Assembly (NCBI GenBank): GCA_032629725.1
Contig: JAFEVB010000023.1
Coordinates: 744,001-808,000, forward strand
DNA length: 64,000 bases
Origin: Gremmenia infestans
Lineage: Eukaryota > Ascomycota > Leotiomycetes > Helotiales > Hamatocanthoscyphaceae
Reading direction: 5' to 3'
Position 1 is the first letter of the stretch. Every line of letters begins with the position of its first letter. The position numbers were made by a program, and so were the translations under genes. This document shows, piece after piece, positions 10,290-21,874 of this stretch. The notes below the pieces were generated by a model. The model saw only the letters and a list, made by a program, of their open reading frames with translations. It did no database searches and was not told the DNA's origin.

Positions 10290-12992
10290 GGGCGAAAGAG
10301 ATCTAATGGGTATCCAAGAATCAAAAGCAGCAGATTATCGTTATCAGCAACCTAAGTGTTTCAGTAAATGGACTTCGTGGCACATATACGAGTGTCAAAA
10401 AGGCATGGATCTCGGCTTTGGAGACAATGAAGGTGGTTGGAGGTATGCCGCATGAGATTGCTGACGGAGCTGTTCTTCTTGCATTGACTGCATGGCATTT
10501 GTCTCCTGTTATGGTTGTTCTTAAAGGCTAAGAAGCCAAGTATCAAGATCGCCTCATCAAACCTGGGGGGGAAGTCACCATCGGCCTTGCAAACCGAAAT
10601 GATGCCAATATTGGAGTAGGGGTTCAATGGTCTATATCACTTGCCCACTTGAGATATTACGGAGACCCTATTACAGCCAGTCGGTCGATTGGCATAGATA
10701 CTTCACGTATCTCGTTTCACCAATTCATTATTGTCGTTCTTGGTAGTGTTATTTCCCGGTGGCCACTGGATAGAAACAATGTTTTGGACGCGGCGAAGGC
10801 GATCATTGCACTCAGAGATACCCTTAAGAGGATCGATCCACCACAGGAAAAAGTTAGTATAGAACCCAAAGGATGCGCCTTCCATGATATAGGATCGATA
10901 TAAGATTATGCTCGAGGAAAAGTTGGCAAGCTTTGCAGCCTACTGCCAGCAAGCCCAGCAGGAATGGGTTCCTTGCCAGAGCTCGCTTGGTACTCTGGCC
11001 ACCGCTGCCGAGACACTTGTGCATTCTGATGAAGTTTTAAGGGGTTTCTCCGTTCGACTTGTAAAGCTCGGAATGAGATGAGGGCCCGGCTTCCTCGCAA
11101 GCACAAGCCAGCAACCGCGTCAGTTTCTACTCTCCTTCGGCTGCTAAAAACTGATGAGCTGAGAATAAGATTGCTTAGAGATTACGCGAAACGCTTAGGC
11201 CTTGAGAGCACGCGCTCCTTCATAAGATAAAAACCATCACCGTCATTCACAACCTCAAGTATCTTGGGTGCAACTGATAAATCTGCAAACTATCCTTATC
11301 GAACTGAAACCTTTGGTGATTACAGCGGATCTTACGGCTATACTATCGCAATACTACCAGAAGTTCCTTCCAAGAAACACTCACTCGACGGCAGTCTCCT
11401 TAATACATTTAGCACCCAACACCTGAGATGGATTCCGAAACAGGCCTGGCCACAAGCCTACGAACAATACAAGCAGGGGGCAGACCTATTTTCATTCGAT
11501 GAGAACTTGCGGGAGATGGGTCATATCTTTTTTGGGGAAGTCCGCCACCACATTACACGGCGACGCAGCCTCGAGGGCGAAGCTATTCTGACTCAACTCC
11601 CCCGTTTATCGATCGGATCAGTGAGATTGATGCAGACATGATTCGAGATATATTAAATCCCACAGCAATGGATTTAGTGAGGGAAACACCCTTCCAGCTT
11701 CCGTGGAGAATGAAGTAGATCTGCCCAGTTCACTTCGCCCCCAGCAACCTATAAATGAGCCCTTCATCGGAGCTCAATTTCAGGATGAAATGGACGTCAG
11801 TGAAGGACTTGAATTCTTCGCGTCTATTTATGATAATGGAGACGACTTCAATGAGTCACCGCTAGGAAAGGAATCATCAATTAACCAACAAGAGGCCACC
11901 ACGCAAAATACACCCGAAGTGGCGATTGAGAAAGAGTTCCAACTACTAGCAGGAGACCCATCAGTAGCAGCACTTTATTCCTCGGAAGAAGTTAACATAT
12001 CTTTTGGATCTACATTTGACCCATGTCAATTGGATGATGTAGAGCAGTGTCCCAGAGAAAACCTTCTCATTGTTGATGTAGCAAATGCTCTCCAATCAGG
12101 CCATGTCTCCACCAGAGGGCTCATTTAACATTTGCGTCTTCTTTGCGACGATACTGGCCAATGACACGTTGACTGGGAGGATATGCTTGAGGACCACAGC
12201 CTAGTAATTGACGGGAAAGAGTATAGAGAATTCTTCTATTCCCTACGAGCACTTAGCTCAGCCTCCGAAGTATACAAATTGATGCCCGGAGCGACAGTAT
12301 CGATAATTTTTTTAGCTCGTACTGAGAAAATCTTGAAAAATTGGAAATGGGTGCCAGAAACCAGCGGTCCATCAGAGGGATTTAAGAGCGACTTCTTGGA
12401 ACCATTTCGTCCACTCAAGCTAAATCGCAACTCAGCTCTTGCGTGCGTTGCGATGTTTGAGACGGGTAACCTAGATATTGATCCTGAGAGCCTCGGAAAT
12501 GTCATGGCAATGTCGTCCGGAGACTCTATATACATTGTCGCACCCTTGCTGTGCGATCCCTACGAGGTCCCAATACCCACAAAAATTAGAAGGATTGCTG
12601 GCAATGTTGGGCGCGCTGGCATAGCAATGCTTATTCCTCCTCGAGCTTCGCGAATCATGGCTCCAAATCTGACCTCTTGGAGCCTCGTTAAACATGACGA
12701 CTTTGACGGCAAACCTGAGAATAACTTCCAGAGCACTTCGATTCATCTTTCTTTTACTGGATACGAGATGCCCTTGGATCAAGGTTCTTACGGCGCTCAA
12801 GATTACGAGGCCTTCTACCTAGAGACAGTTTTGTCAGTCCACGACGAAGGAACATGGATAGCAGATATTGATGTGCTCGCAACATTACAAGATTCTAGCA
12901 TTAGGCGATACCCCAATGATTGCAACTGTACCTCATACGGTGACGATATGAGTCCTACGCCTTCCTACACGCCAAAGATACAGAGCGCATAG
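10290..12992 (+). pseudogene. Decayed gene of a large uncharacterised fungal protein family
   Basis: Protein similarity to one family continues across several frames. Recognisable blocks are SVSVNGLRGTYTSVKKAW and HEIADGAVLLALTAWHL (10335-10528), TAA at 10529-10531, then ISLAHLRYYGDPITASRSI (to 10903). A shifted frame follows (LASFAAYCQQAQQEW, 10906-11081), then 11264-11641 and 11703-12128, where a TAA is followed by HLRLLCDDTG, another TGA and VDWEDMLEDHSL. The last long frame (12183-12992) carries FFYSLRALSSASEVYKLMP, YIVAPLLCDPYE, NVGRAGIAMLIPP and YLETVLSVHDEGTWIADID. These are motifs I recall from long fungal hypothetical proteins of unknown function. At least four stops or frameshifts cannot be removed by plausible introns. 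An intact member would be roughly 850-900 aa. Confidence 0.7.
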
Positions 12993-14147
12993 CACTTGAG
13001 AAGCCTAACATCCATTGATTCGTGGCCAGAATTGCTTCCAAAGCCCCATAACTCTGGCTTCGTAAGATATTCTGGTTGGCCCGGCTGGCAACTTCAGTAG
13101 TCTGTGCAACAAAATATGGCAATACAGTGATAGTATCAGAGCAGGCGTGTTGTAAATGTTTACGGCAAAAAGCCCAGTGGAATACGAAAATTAAGGGTAG
13201 GGGCTCTATCGGGCAACAAAAATGGCCAGATATATTTATATACTGAAGAATCTTACCGCAAGATCTCTGCACTCCGGCGTCTATCAGCCGTTAGGGGGTA
13301 GAACTCTGCAACTGATGTACGATTATGTTGTAATTATTATATCGTCAGGTTCAGTCCCCGGAGAGCTCAAGGTCTCGGACAGATATTAGATATCAGAATA
13401 GTCAAAGCAATACAACAGCTCTTGACCCATCGTGGGGTCAATGATCCATGTCATAATACCTCTAGTCTCCAAGTACCGTCAGCCAGATCTTGAATGCAGT
13501 CCGATACTCATACACTATAAAATCAGATTAGCAACTTCGTCAACTATGTGAACCTCTACGTCAACAAAAGCGGAGGACAAAATACCCCTAATGCGAGTGT
13601 CCGCTCATGATCCAATTTATGCTATTACTATAGATCGAGAATTTCCCACAGGACTCACTAGGGGACATTTGCTTTATAAATAGTTATTATGCTTGCTTAA
13701 ATTGGTGTTGGAACTGGTTGTATATAAATAAGAAACTGTAAGGTCCTGATATAGGGAAGAAACTAAACTTATAAACTACTAAAAGTTAATAATTTTATAA
13801 CTTAAAGTCCACGCACCTCCTTTGGAAATGAGAATAGAGCTCTCAATGTTCAGATAAACAGGCTTCAATTAGAAAGACATACTATAAACCTCTTATATAA
13901 TCCTACAAGTTGCGGGGATGGAGTGACGGATATTGCTTAGCATCCAAGGGGACAAAAGCTCACGATAGATATGGTATCACTGTGTAGTCAGAACAATTTT
14001 CACTTCAAAATCAATCCTGCAGCGTCACAGCGTCATTTGTTGCTTCTAAAAAAGCCTATCTAGAACATATAGTATCCAAATTTATATCCTTGACCAATGT
14101 CCAAAATTGTCTGCGCGAACATTGGAGAGGATCAAATTCCGCCAGAT
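12993..14147. other. Intergenic, no gene seen
   Basis: AT-rich between 13.65 and 13.85 kb. No domain or RNA gene recognised. Confidence 0.45.
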
Positions 14148-15126
14148 CTATTCGTAAGTAACAGTCACCGTGCTACCAGAGATGGTGGTTGACGTAAGAA
14201 CTGTTCCGCTCTCCTCTAGATAAATATTAACTGCACTGTCGCCACCAGCTGTAACGGTCGCTCCGTTTACAACGGCGGTTGCTCCAGTGAAGGTAACAGT
14301 TCCAAAGTCAGCAAATGGAACTTCTGAGCCACCGGAGAGAAAGTCCTCAACAATCCATTCAGCACTTGCACCGGGTATCGGCGAGCTTTCTCCAGTAAAG
14401 GTGTGGGATACAGTCGTTCCACCACTCTTCAGTGTCGTAACTCCACTGTTGGTGCCGGTCTTCGTGGCTGTAACAGTAACAACTGATCCAGCAGTCACGG
14501 AAATTCCCGAGTATGCGACCAACGAAGCAGGGAGGTACTCATACCCTAACCAACGAATTAGTATGATAAAAAGCCATATTTGTCGAGGTGGCTAAAAAAA
14601 TTCGGGAGATATCTCAGGAGCCAGGATCCCACATTTTTCGGGGTAGGTTTCTTTAACTCTTGATATAGCTCTTAGGTCTAGAGCTGGTATAGACAATGCA
14701 GCTTTTTGTGAGAGAATTTAGCTTACAAGCCTCGTATTCATACGACCCGTCTTCAATACACCAGAGGACTCCGGTCTGAATGAGGTCGGAATTCGAATAG
14801 CCATCGATTCCTACCCACGCAGCGCCACAATACTCCGTGCTAGAACTGCCACCAGATGGAACGGTGGGCTTAGGGACTGTGAAAGTACCAGAGACCTCGG
14901 TGATTCCTGAACCAGTGATAGCTGCACCTGCCCAATTAGAAGACTCTTTAGCGGCAGTTCCATTGATAATGGTGACATCAGAGCTTCCTTTGAATACGCT
15001 GGAGCGACGGAGAGCATTCCTAGCACTGATTGCTTCTCTAGCCGCTTGCTTGCGAGCAGCGAGATTGGCCGCGAAGGTGACATTGACCATCAAAAGTACA
15101 CTTGCGGCGGAAGTGAGGAACTTCAT
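14148..15126 (-). CDS. Secreted glutamic peptidase (eqolisin, MEROPS G1)
   Basis: Two exons (15126-14727 and 14545-14148) separated by a 181-bp intron give 265 aa. The junction recreates YEYEAWYEYLPA, a conserved stretch. There is a signal peptide (MKFLTSAASVLLMVNVTFAANL) and a short basic propeptide. The mature domain begins near SSNWAGAAI, followed by SGTFTVPKP and AAWVGIDGY. The catalytic dyad is visible: Gln117 in LIQTGV and Glu196 in AEWIVEDF. DFGTVTFTGA closes the beta-sandwich. The family is an acid-active extracellular endopeptidase group (aspergillopepsin II, scytalidoglutamic peptidase), and the length is normal. The gene is intact and probably used for external protein digestion at low pH. 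A paralogue with altered catalytic residues lies ~6.7 kb downstream. Confidence 0.93.
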
Positions 15127-17289
15127 CTTGAAAGATGTATGATAAAGTAGTCAACTAAGTTGAACAAAAGTAGATGACAAGTGTATTGAGGGTTGTCAGC
15201 GAGGTGAGAATCTGAGCGATGGACTTAGGAGTATGTCTTGACGAACTCTTCAAATTGAAGGTATTTCCATAGGACTTTATACATTTCAATATTCTTGTTA
15301 TACACTGCTCATACGGAGGTACGCCTCCGCGGATAACCTAAGCTTCTACAAATGATCTCTCGCGTTCGAAAATGACCCTGAGGCAGTTAGGCGGAGACTG
15401 AAAGAGGAATGTGTGATGTGCTGCTCCTTTGAAGCGAAAGGAAGTTTGTCTGGACTTCACAATGTCTCTCTACAGGCTACCATCCACTGCTCGGTCGAAC
15501 TCAGGCTATAATAGTTCTATGGAATCAATGTATCGTTGCCGCGAGGCTTTAGTATGATTTGTTTTGCAACCTGCCTATTTTAGAAAATGCTTCCGATAGA
15601 TATGTGCTGATCATTACGCATCCTGGAGGTCATGTGCTGAGGACTTGAATCGTATCTTAACCAGCATATTCATCATGCAGATAAGGATTGAATTAACAGG
15701 GAGAGCTTCGCCAAGATCAAGCTTATACGAAGTACTTACGAAAACAGTTCTCGGTTTGCAGATCGCTCTCAGGCGTGACATTACTAAGCAATTGGGCTGG
15801 GCTTCTGTACGGAGTAACAACCCACGGTGACCCATCACAGACAAGCCCACTAAATGAACCCTTGTCGTGGAAATTCATATTTCCGTATCATTATTTTGTG
15901 CCAGGGTAAATTGAACCTACGGACTTAACATGGTGCCAGGAACCCCTCTAATCAGATAAAATAAGCTTTTGCAATTTGTGGGCAATTAAGCTTTACAGTA
16001 GTGGGGTACGGATGTACTGTACATAACGCCACGACGAAGAGCAATGGCAACATAACCCAATGCAACCCCCCAATACCACCCCATAATCAACCTTCTTTTG
16101 TTATATCTCTTCCGCTTCAATTTTTCCTCAAATAGTAGCAGCCGTATTGAATGAAAGTTGATATCTCTCGTTGCATTTCAAAACTAATCCCTGTAATCCT
16201 CCTGCAATGCCGACATGGGGCTCTGGATGCCGAGGAAAGCGGCGGCTACTTAGTCGTTGATACGAATAACTTCCGTGATAGCTGAGACGGGACACCGGAA
16301 TGTCAAATTTCTTCAGATGTTCGTAATGAAATTATTCGCAGCTTGACGTACGTCAAACTAATTCCTAATATCTTGGCAAGTTAAGCAACTTCTTAGTGGA
16401 AGCTTATCAATGGAGCTGGGATTGGTGGGGACGCGGAAACGAAGATGATATGGAGGTGCCTGGATACGCCGGGCTCAGATTGCATGGTCTATGACACATA
16501 ACTTGATTAATCCCGTAGATTACAAGCCATTATTATTCAGTCTATCTGTATTCCCATGAACAAAACTTTTTCCTTCTTTAGAATTCCCAGCGTGAACGTT
16601 TCTGTTTCTTCCAAGGTTTGGGAGTTTTGCGTTGCTCTTGTGTTTCCCTTGTTCTCCTGCTCTTTTGTTCGTACTTCATCAGGTCTCCCAGAATTCAGCT
16701 CTAATGTGTTCTTGCACGCCTCAGGACTTTGCTTATCCAGCGCGAAAATCTCATATAATCAGATGCTATATCGAACTAGAGGAATGCATGTAAACAGAGG
16801 GGCAGCTGGTTGGCTTGGGCCGGGAAACCCGAGCCAGTAGTATTCATGACGAAATCATACTATAAATGTAATGAGGCCTCCCTCTTGCCAGTCTGGTTAC
16901 CTGGAGTTAGATGCTTGAAGGAATTATCATTTCCAGTGTCCGCCAGCAATATTTCCAAACTATGGGATCAAGTCAAAGGACTTGTGGATTCAGTTGAAAC
17001 ATCGAGCTATGACAACTACGCTTGAAGTTCTTTGAGACCAAAGCTAGGCAAGTTGTTGATCCTCTCGATTGGTCGATATTTGTTAATAATTTGCATAATA
17101 GACTTCAACGGCTAACTTCGAACTCATAGAGGCAGAACAAAAGTCGGCTTTGACATAGCCTCAGAAATTCTAACGACCCTGCGAGAAGCTCTGAGAATGC
17201 TAAAAATCATTGTTTAATCTGCCCGGATCAGATGAGGTCTGTTGTGGCAGCAACAAAATCCTGTGTTCAATTCTGAGATATCAAGCTGT
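15127..17289. other. Long gene-free stretch
   Basis: More than 2 kb without a supported gene. Frames such as those at 16556-17025 have no domain, unclear starts and overlapping stops, and were not called. The first few hundred bases are the peptidase promoter. Confidence 0.45.
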
Positions 17290-18073
17290 CTACTTTTGCG
17301 CAGTGGATGTAAGGTTTGTCCACGCTCGTTCATCGGACAAAGTCTTTATCATCTCCAGATACGACTGTTTAATGCTCAGGCTTCCATCAGCCGTGACCTG
17401 AGAGGCACATATTAACCTCAAGCAAGGATAAAAATGCTAGAATGACTGACCTCGATTAAGCTTTTCCGATATAGCTCCACGACTTGCGTATCCCGTTCCT
17501 GAAAATTGGAATATCTCTTATTGAACAAATCTTCACTGTCATCGCCCCTTTTTCTATTGAGGTACCTTGCTCTGGCAACTTCCTTTGGACAAGATATCGA
17601 GATGGCCAAGTCAGGTGTGTCGATCTGTCTGAAAATAAATATGGGGTATTTGAATGACGCTAGTGAGACTCACGTCGAATTCAGACCTGATTCTCTCCCT
17701 AAAGGCCTTATCTTGTTCCAGATTCCGAGGAAACCCATCGAGAAGAAACGCTGATTCCCATTTACTCATTTCCCCTTTGATCTTCTCTATCAAGAGCGAA
17801 ACGATGACGTCTCCGCGTACTAAACCTCGTGTACCACCATATCTTACGGCATCGACGATGTCTGCTTGATCGGCCAAGGGGCCGTTGATTAGGTAGCGGA
17901 GGTAGTCTCCAGCAGAGATATGATACAGGTTGTGATCTTCTGCAAGGCGTTTGCATAGGGTCCCCTTTCCAGATGCTGGGGGTCCTGAAGATAAGGTTAG
18001 CCGAGAATGCTTTGCTTAAGAGAAGGCGTTTGGTTATACCCAGAACAAAGATGATAAATGGCTTGCAAGCCAT
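17290..18073 (-). CDS. UMP-CMP/adenylate kinase family nucleotide kinase
   Basis: Four exons (18073-18040, 17984-17674, 17624-17451, 17397-17290) give 208 aa. Removing the introns joins FIIFVLG to GPPASGKGTLCKRL, the Walker A loop (residues 12-20). Other hallmarks are HISAGDYLRY (NMP-binding), AFLLDGFPRN (the conserved DGFPR) and the LID stretch RKRGDDSEDLFNKRY, matching UMP-CMP kinases. The intron 2 acceptor was taken at 17625 rather than 4 bases upstream, because only this keeps the frame. The enzyme phosphorylates a pyrimidine or adenine nucleoside monophosphate with ATP; the exact substrate is not readable. It is transcribed divergently from a viperin-like gene, 308 bp between starts. This echoes animal CMPK2-viperin and prokaryotic kinase-viperin neighbours and suggests it feeds CTP to ddhCTP synthesis (inference). 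Confidence 0.88.
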
Positions 18074-18381
18074 TGTCCCGTCAAAACCTACTCTCCCTGA
18101 CTGCTGTGCAAAGTGTGAATGTGGCTTCAGCTGTGCTGTCGGAATTATGTAGCGTGTAGGTGTAAGCGTTTGTGGTGGGGCTCTTAGTACTCGTGGTACA
18201 CCTTAATCATCACTCTCCTCTTTGGCTACGTCCGCCGCTTGTTCCTCAAACGGCAAACAACAGCCGTGAAAGCAAACAGCAAGTAAAGGCAGGAGCCGCA
18301 ATTCTTCTTGTATTTGAATCCCTCATATCATTTCGTCCAAAAATTTGTTACCGCCAAGTCAAGCTGAATGCCTCCTCCAAT
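18074..18381. promoter_or_regulatory. Shared divergent promoter of nucleotide kinase and viperin-like gene
   Basis: 308 bp between the two ATGs, so the pair is likely co-regulated from one nucleosome-free region. I see no clear TATA box or known operator. Confidence 0.4.
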
Positions 18382-19625
18382 ATGGCCTATCTTGCAGTCC
18401 TAGTCTTGGTAGTAACCCTACTGCTAGTCATATACGCATACTGGTACCCCCCTCACTCTCGATCTCTTTCTACGCTCACCAGTCCCCGCAAGGAAGACGA
18501 GATAGTCCCCGTCAGTGTCAACTATTTTCTCACACGCCACTGCAATGCCAACTGCAAGTTTTGTTTCCACACCGAAACATCGAGTTACAAGCTCCCTCTC
18601 TTGGAAGCTGAGAACGGCCTCCGCCGACTAGCCGAGGCTGGCATGAAGAAAATCAACTTTGCAGGCGGAGAGCCTTTCCTTTATCCGAAGTACCTGGGTG
18701 CGTTATGCCGATATTGCAAGGATGATCTGGGACTTGAAAGTGTCAGCATTGTCAGCAATGGGACCAAAGTCACTGAAAAGTGGCTTAAGTAATATGTGTC
18801 TGCCGTTGACATCTTGGCTATTTCTTGCGATTCGACCAATCCTGAAACTAATAAGGCTATTGGGCGTAAGGACCGTGGTTCTGGGGAGGCATTTGACAAT
18901 GTGAAAAGCCTGTTTCAGATTAAAGAGTGGTGTCAACAACGCGGAATCAGGTTTAAGCTCAACACTTTGAGTAACACTCACAGAGTATTTGGAGATTCAA
19001 ATGCCCTGAACAACCTCCACTGCGCTCCACAGAATACTATCCTTGAACGCGAAAGTTGCCTTCTTGTCTCCGTCCTATAGTGAATAATAAAATACTGACT
19101 CTATATTATCTTAGGTCATCTGTTCGTTGAACTGGGAAGAGACTATGGCAGACATGGTGCAGAAGCTTGATCCATTCCGATGGAAAGTCTTCCAAGTGCT
19201 TGTCGTAGTTGGCGAGGATGAAAACGATGCACGAAAGAGGAATGCAAGGGAATTTGTTATCACCGGTGCGCAGTACGAAGATTTCTGTAGTCGACACAAA
19301 CATCTGAAGTGCATGATTCCGGAGCCAAACAAAACCATGAAGAGCAGCTATCTAGTAAGTCGCCTATCACATCATACAGCTTCTTGACTGCTGACGATGA
19401 CGGTTTTAGCTTGTTGATGAGTACATGCGCTTCCTTGACAAAGGAGATGGAGTCGAGAAAGTATCGGATTCCATCTTGGAAGTTGGGGTACAGAAGGCTA
19501 TTAAGCAGGCTCGGTGGGACCAGGAAGAATTTCATAATAGAGGAGGTGTCTATGACTGGAACAGTGCAGCTGAGAAAACGAACAGTTGTACGGGCGGTAG
19601 TGGGGATAAGAAATTAGAATGGTGA
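18382..19625 (+). pseudogene. Viperin-like radical SAM protein, frame interrupted by TAA
   Basis: Exons 18382-18966, 19115-19354 and 19410-19625 would code for ~346 residues, close to vertebrate viperin (361). Features in order are an N-terminal membrane/amphipathic helix (MAYLAVLVLVVTLLLVIYAY) and the radical SAM cluster C54-x3-C58-x2-C61 within TRHCNANCKFCFH. Next come KINFAGGEPFL (SAM-binding GGE), SIVSNG, VDILAISCDS, DPFRWKVFQVLVV, MIPEPNKTMKSSYL, DEYMRFLD and a C-terminus ending in Trp, as in viperins where the tail binds the Fe-S delivery factor. Viperins convert CTP to the chain terminator ddhCTP. Codon 137 is TAA (18790-18792) in otherwise perfect frame. The expected donor after 18966 reads TTGAGT, though an in-frame GTATTT donor at 18985 would add six residues. 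Read-through, sequencing error or recent inactivation are all possible. Confidence 0.85.
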
Positions 19626-20364
19626 AGCAATACGTAACTCTCTTAGGAACTTCATAGTAATTCCAGGTTACAGTTTCGCAGATTTAAAGTCATTAAAAGA
19701 TACAGAATACCATCAGCGCTAAGCCTAGTCCCGTCCAACTAGACCTCCTCTCGCACTGCTTACTAAGCATAATCTGGACCATGCATATATACTCTTTACT
19801 ATAGTTCAGTTCTTACCTTCCTAGTAGTAATAACGGATTGCATCTAAACCTACGTCTATTATGCTCTATACTGCTCTATACTGCTCTATTTCGCATACCT
19901 CTAATAAGAAAATTATAAATGACTACGCACGTTTAACTTCACACTTTATACTTTTATCATAATTGTTGGTATCACATAAGTGCACTGGGTCGGCCTAGTT
20001 CTGTATCGCATACGTTGGTATCTGGTTGCATTTCTAGGTGTCTAAGTCTAAGTGTGGATTACGAAGACGAAGGAGGTTATGCCTGCATCGCCTAGTCATC
20101 AACGCCAGTGTCATGTGACTACCATGTGACCACATATCCCGACAATAATCTTAATTATACTCTTAAATTTTTTCTGTCCCGTAGAGTAACTAGTCTGTAT
20201 GTTGCGGCTTGCCTATATTTATTTATAGCAGCTCTGATAAACAGCTGCTTACATCAGCATAGTACTATAAATTCTCTACCCCACTCCAGCTGAAATTCTT
20301 TCACTCAGATGTGCTTGTCCTTCCCAAGTTTCGAGTTCTACCATCAAACCTCTCGCTACAAACC
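19626..20364. other. Intergenic with probable retroelement relic
   Basis: Contains three tandem copies of a 10-mer ending CTCTATA/T at 19861-19890, and TTGGTATCACATAAG near 19967 resembling an LTR primer-binding site. A block at 20057-20130 shares words in order with 10190-10250. No coding capacity. The last ~200 bp are the DUF1993 promoter. Confidence 0.35.
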
Positions 20365-20886
20365 ATGGGTTATACTTTTTACGACGGGACCATTGTGGTG
20401 GTCGAAAGTATCATCAGATCCTTGTCTAATATCCTCCACCAAGCCGAGCAACGTCCCAATGCTAGCACTCTGCTCGAGGCCCGTTTGCACGAGGACATGT
20501 ACGCATTAACCGATCAAGTGCGCATCGCGACACAATTTTCGGAGAATATAGTCGCAAAACTAACGGGTCGGGAGCCGGTGACTTTCGAAGGCAAACCTAC
20601 GACATTCGCCGAATGCTACGAGCGCATTGAGACGGTGCTGAAGAGGCTCAGCGAGGCCGATAAGGGCGTCGTGAATGAACATAGCGATATTTTGGGGGCC
20701 ACACAGGTTGGCCCCGGGAAGACGATTGAGATGAGCGGCGCTGCGTATGCTCATAGCATTGCCTTGCCGAATATCTACTTCCATTTTGTAACTGCATATG
20801 GGATTCTGCGTAAAGAGGGGGTGCCGCTAGGCAAGAAGGACTATTATGTCGGTTTCTTTCCTCAGCAACTCGCTGGAAGTCAGTAG
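20365..20886 (+). CDS. DUF1993-family protein
   Basis: Single exon, 173 aa. The ATG at 20365 sits in a good context (ACCATGG) and gives the canonical start MGYTFYDGTIVV; 18 upstream in-frame codons do not look conserved. The protein follows the family pattern throughout: a first helix with SLSNILHQAEQRP, then LLEARLHEDMYALTDQVRIAT, the basic/aromatic segment LTGREPVTFEGKPTTFAEC, a third helix RIETVLKRLSEAD, and the conserved end HSIALPNIYFHFVTAYGILRKEGVPLGKKDYYVG. DUF1993 proteins are predicted four-helix bundles of the DinB-like type, found in fungi and bacteria. No reaction is established. It is complete and likely functional, and expressed independently of its neighbours. Confidence 0.9.
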   Translation: MGYTFYDGTIVVVESIIRSLSNILHQAEQRPNASTLLEARLHEDMYALTDQVRIATQFSENIVAKLTGREPVTFEGKPTTFAECYERIETVLKRLSEADKGVVNEHSDILGATQVGPGKTIEMSGAAYAHSIALPNIYFHFVTAYGILRKEGVPLGKKDYYVGFFPQQLAGSQ

Positions 20887-21874
20887 AGGAAGTTTTAGGG
20901 TCAGGATCATGAGCTTGAGGAGGCGGATCACATGCCTGGCACGGCGCTTGGCTCTATAGCTGTATATCTACGGCTTTCACCTTCTTGATTAGATCTTTGC
21001 GACTTATCATATGAATATTCCGAAAATCAAAACCAGTTCCGGATAATATATCGTAAAATTAGACATTTCAGACAGATCAAGTCTCCTTGCGTGACTTTGC
21101 TTGCGGTTGGCTAAGACGTCCATGAACAATGACCCCGGCATTCATCAGAAGTCATAAATTTCCAGTTTTTAGCATGGTATTACGCTATGGGACCCTGAAG
21201 TAATTCAGCCGTAGTAAGCCATATCAGCATGGCTTCTGATGCGAGTAAAGAAACATACACTAGTGCTTACCGGAAATTATGTCTGCTACCGGTACGAAAC
21301 ATAGATGATGGGTTCTTCGAAGTGTAAAAATAAAAGAGTGGATTTGTTAGAGGACTTTTTATTTCTCTCCCGACCAATCATCGGTCTCTGCAATCTTCGA
21401 TCAAGGGCAAAATATTGTCATTAGCGCTTCTTCCACCAAAGGCTACTACCATCCCCCTAGAACACAAAGAGACAAAGCTGTTTAGATATTATTCGGACAA
21501 AGAAGATGAGCAAAGAAGATAAGTACTCTACTACGAACAATGCTGACAAGGCAGAACAATGGAGGAAAAGGAGTGGTTTCATATGATTACTATGTTAATA
21601 GTTCCTCAACAACCTTTTACAACAAGTTGTCGCTGGAAAGAGCGGAGAAACAGCAAGATCGTATAGAAAACACCGTCTAGATTAAACGTATAAATTAGGG
21701 CATCTCTTCTCGATTAATACACTTTCTTTCCTCACAACACACACCACCACAACCACACTCACACTTCACACTCACACTTCACACTCACACTTCACTTACA
21801 CTTCACTCACACTCACAACCACAACCACAACAACGCTTCACCACCACACAAACACTCGACCAAATTCAATCAAC
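20887..21874. other. Intergenic and promoter of the G1-like gene
   Basis: A TATAAATT box lies at 21689-21696, ~180 bp before the next start codon. It is followed by a CA/CT-rich leader. No gene seen in the upstream 800 bp. Confidence 0.45.
21740..21835. repeat. CA/CT-rich tandem repeat in a 5' leader
   Basis: Imperfect copies of a 12-13-bp unit (CACACTTCACACT) in the untranslated leader of the following gene. Such C-rich, G-free leaders are common in highly expressed fungal genes. Confidence 0.7.

Noticed and set aside
14287..14595. Long frame antisense to the glutamic peptidase
   Set aside because: It is a shadow of the opposite strand, with no domain and no start context.
16556..17025. 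Two adjoining frames of 94 and 71 codons
   Set aside because: They have no domain, overlap in different frames and lack a splice junction giving a longer protein.
18790..18830. Intron starting GTAATA at the viperin TAA
   Set aside because: It would remove the conserved YVSAVDILAISCDS stretch, and no acceptor restores the frame.
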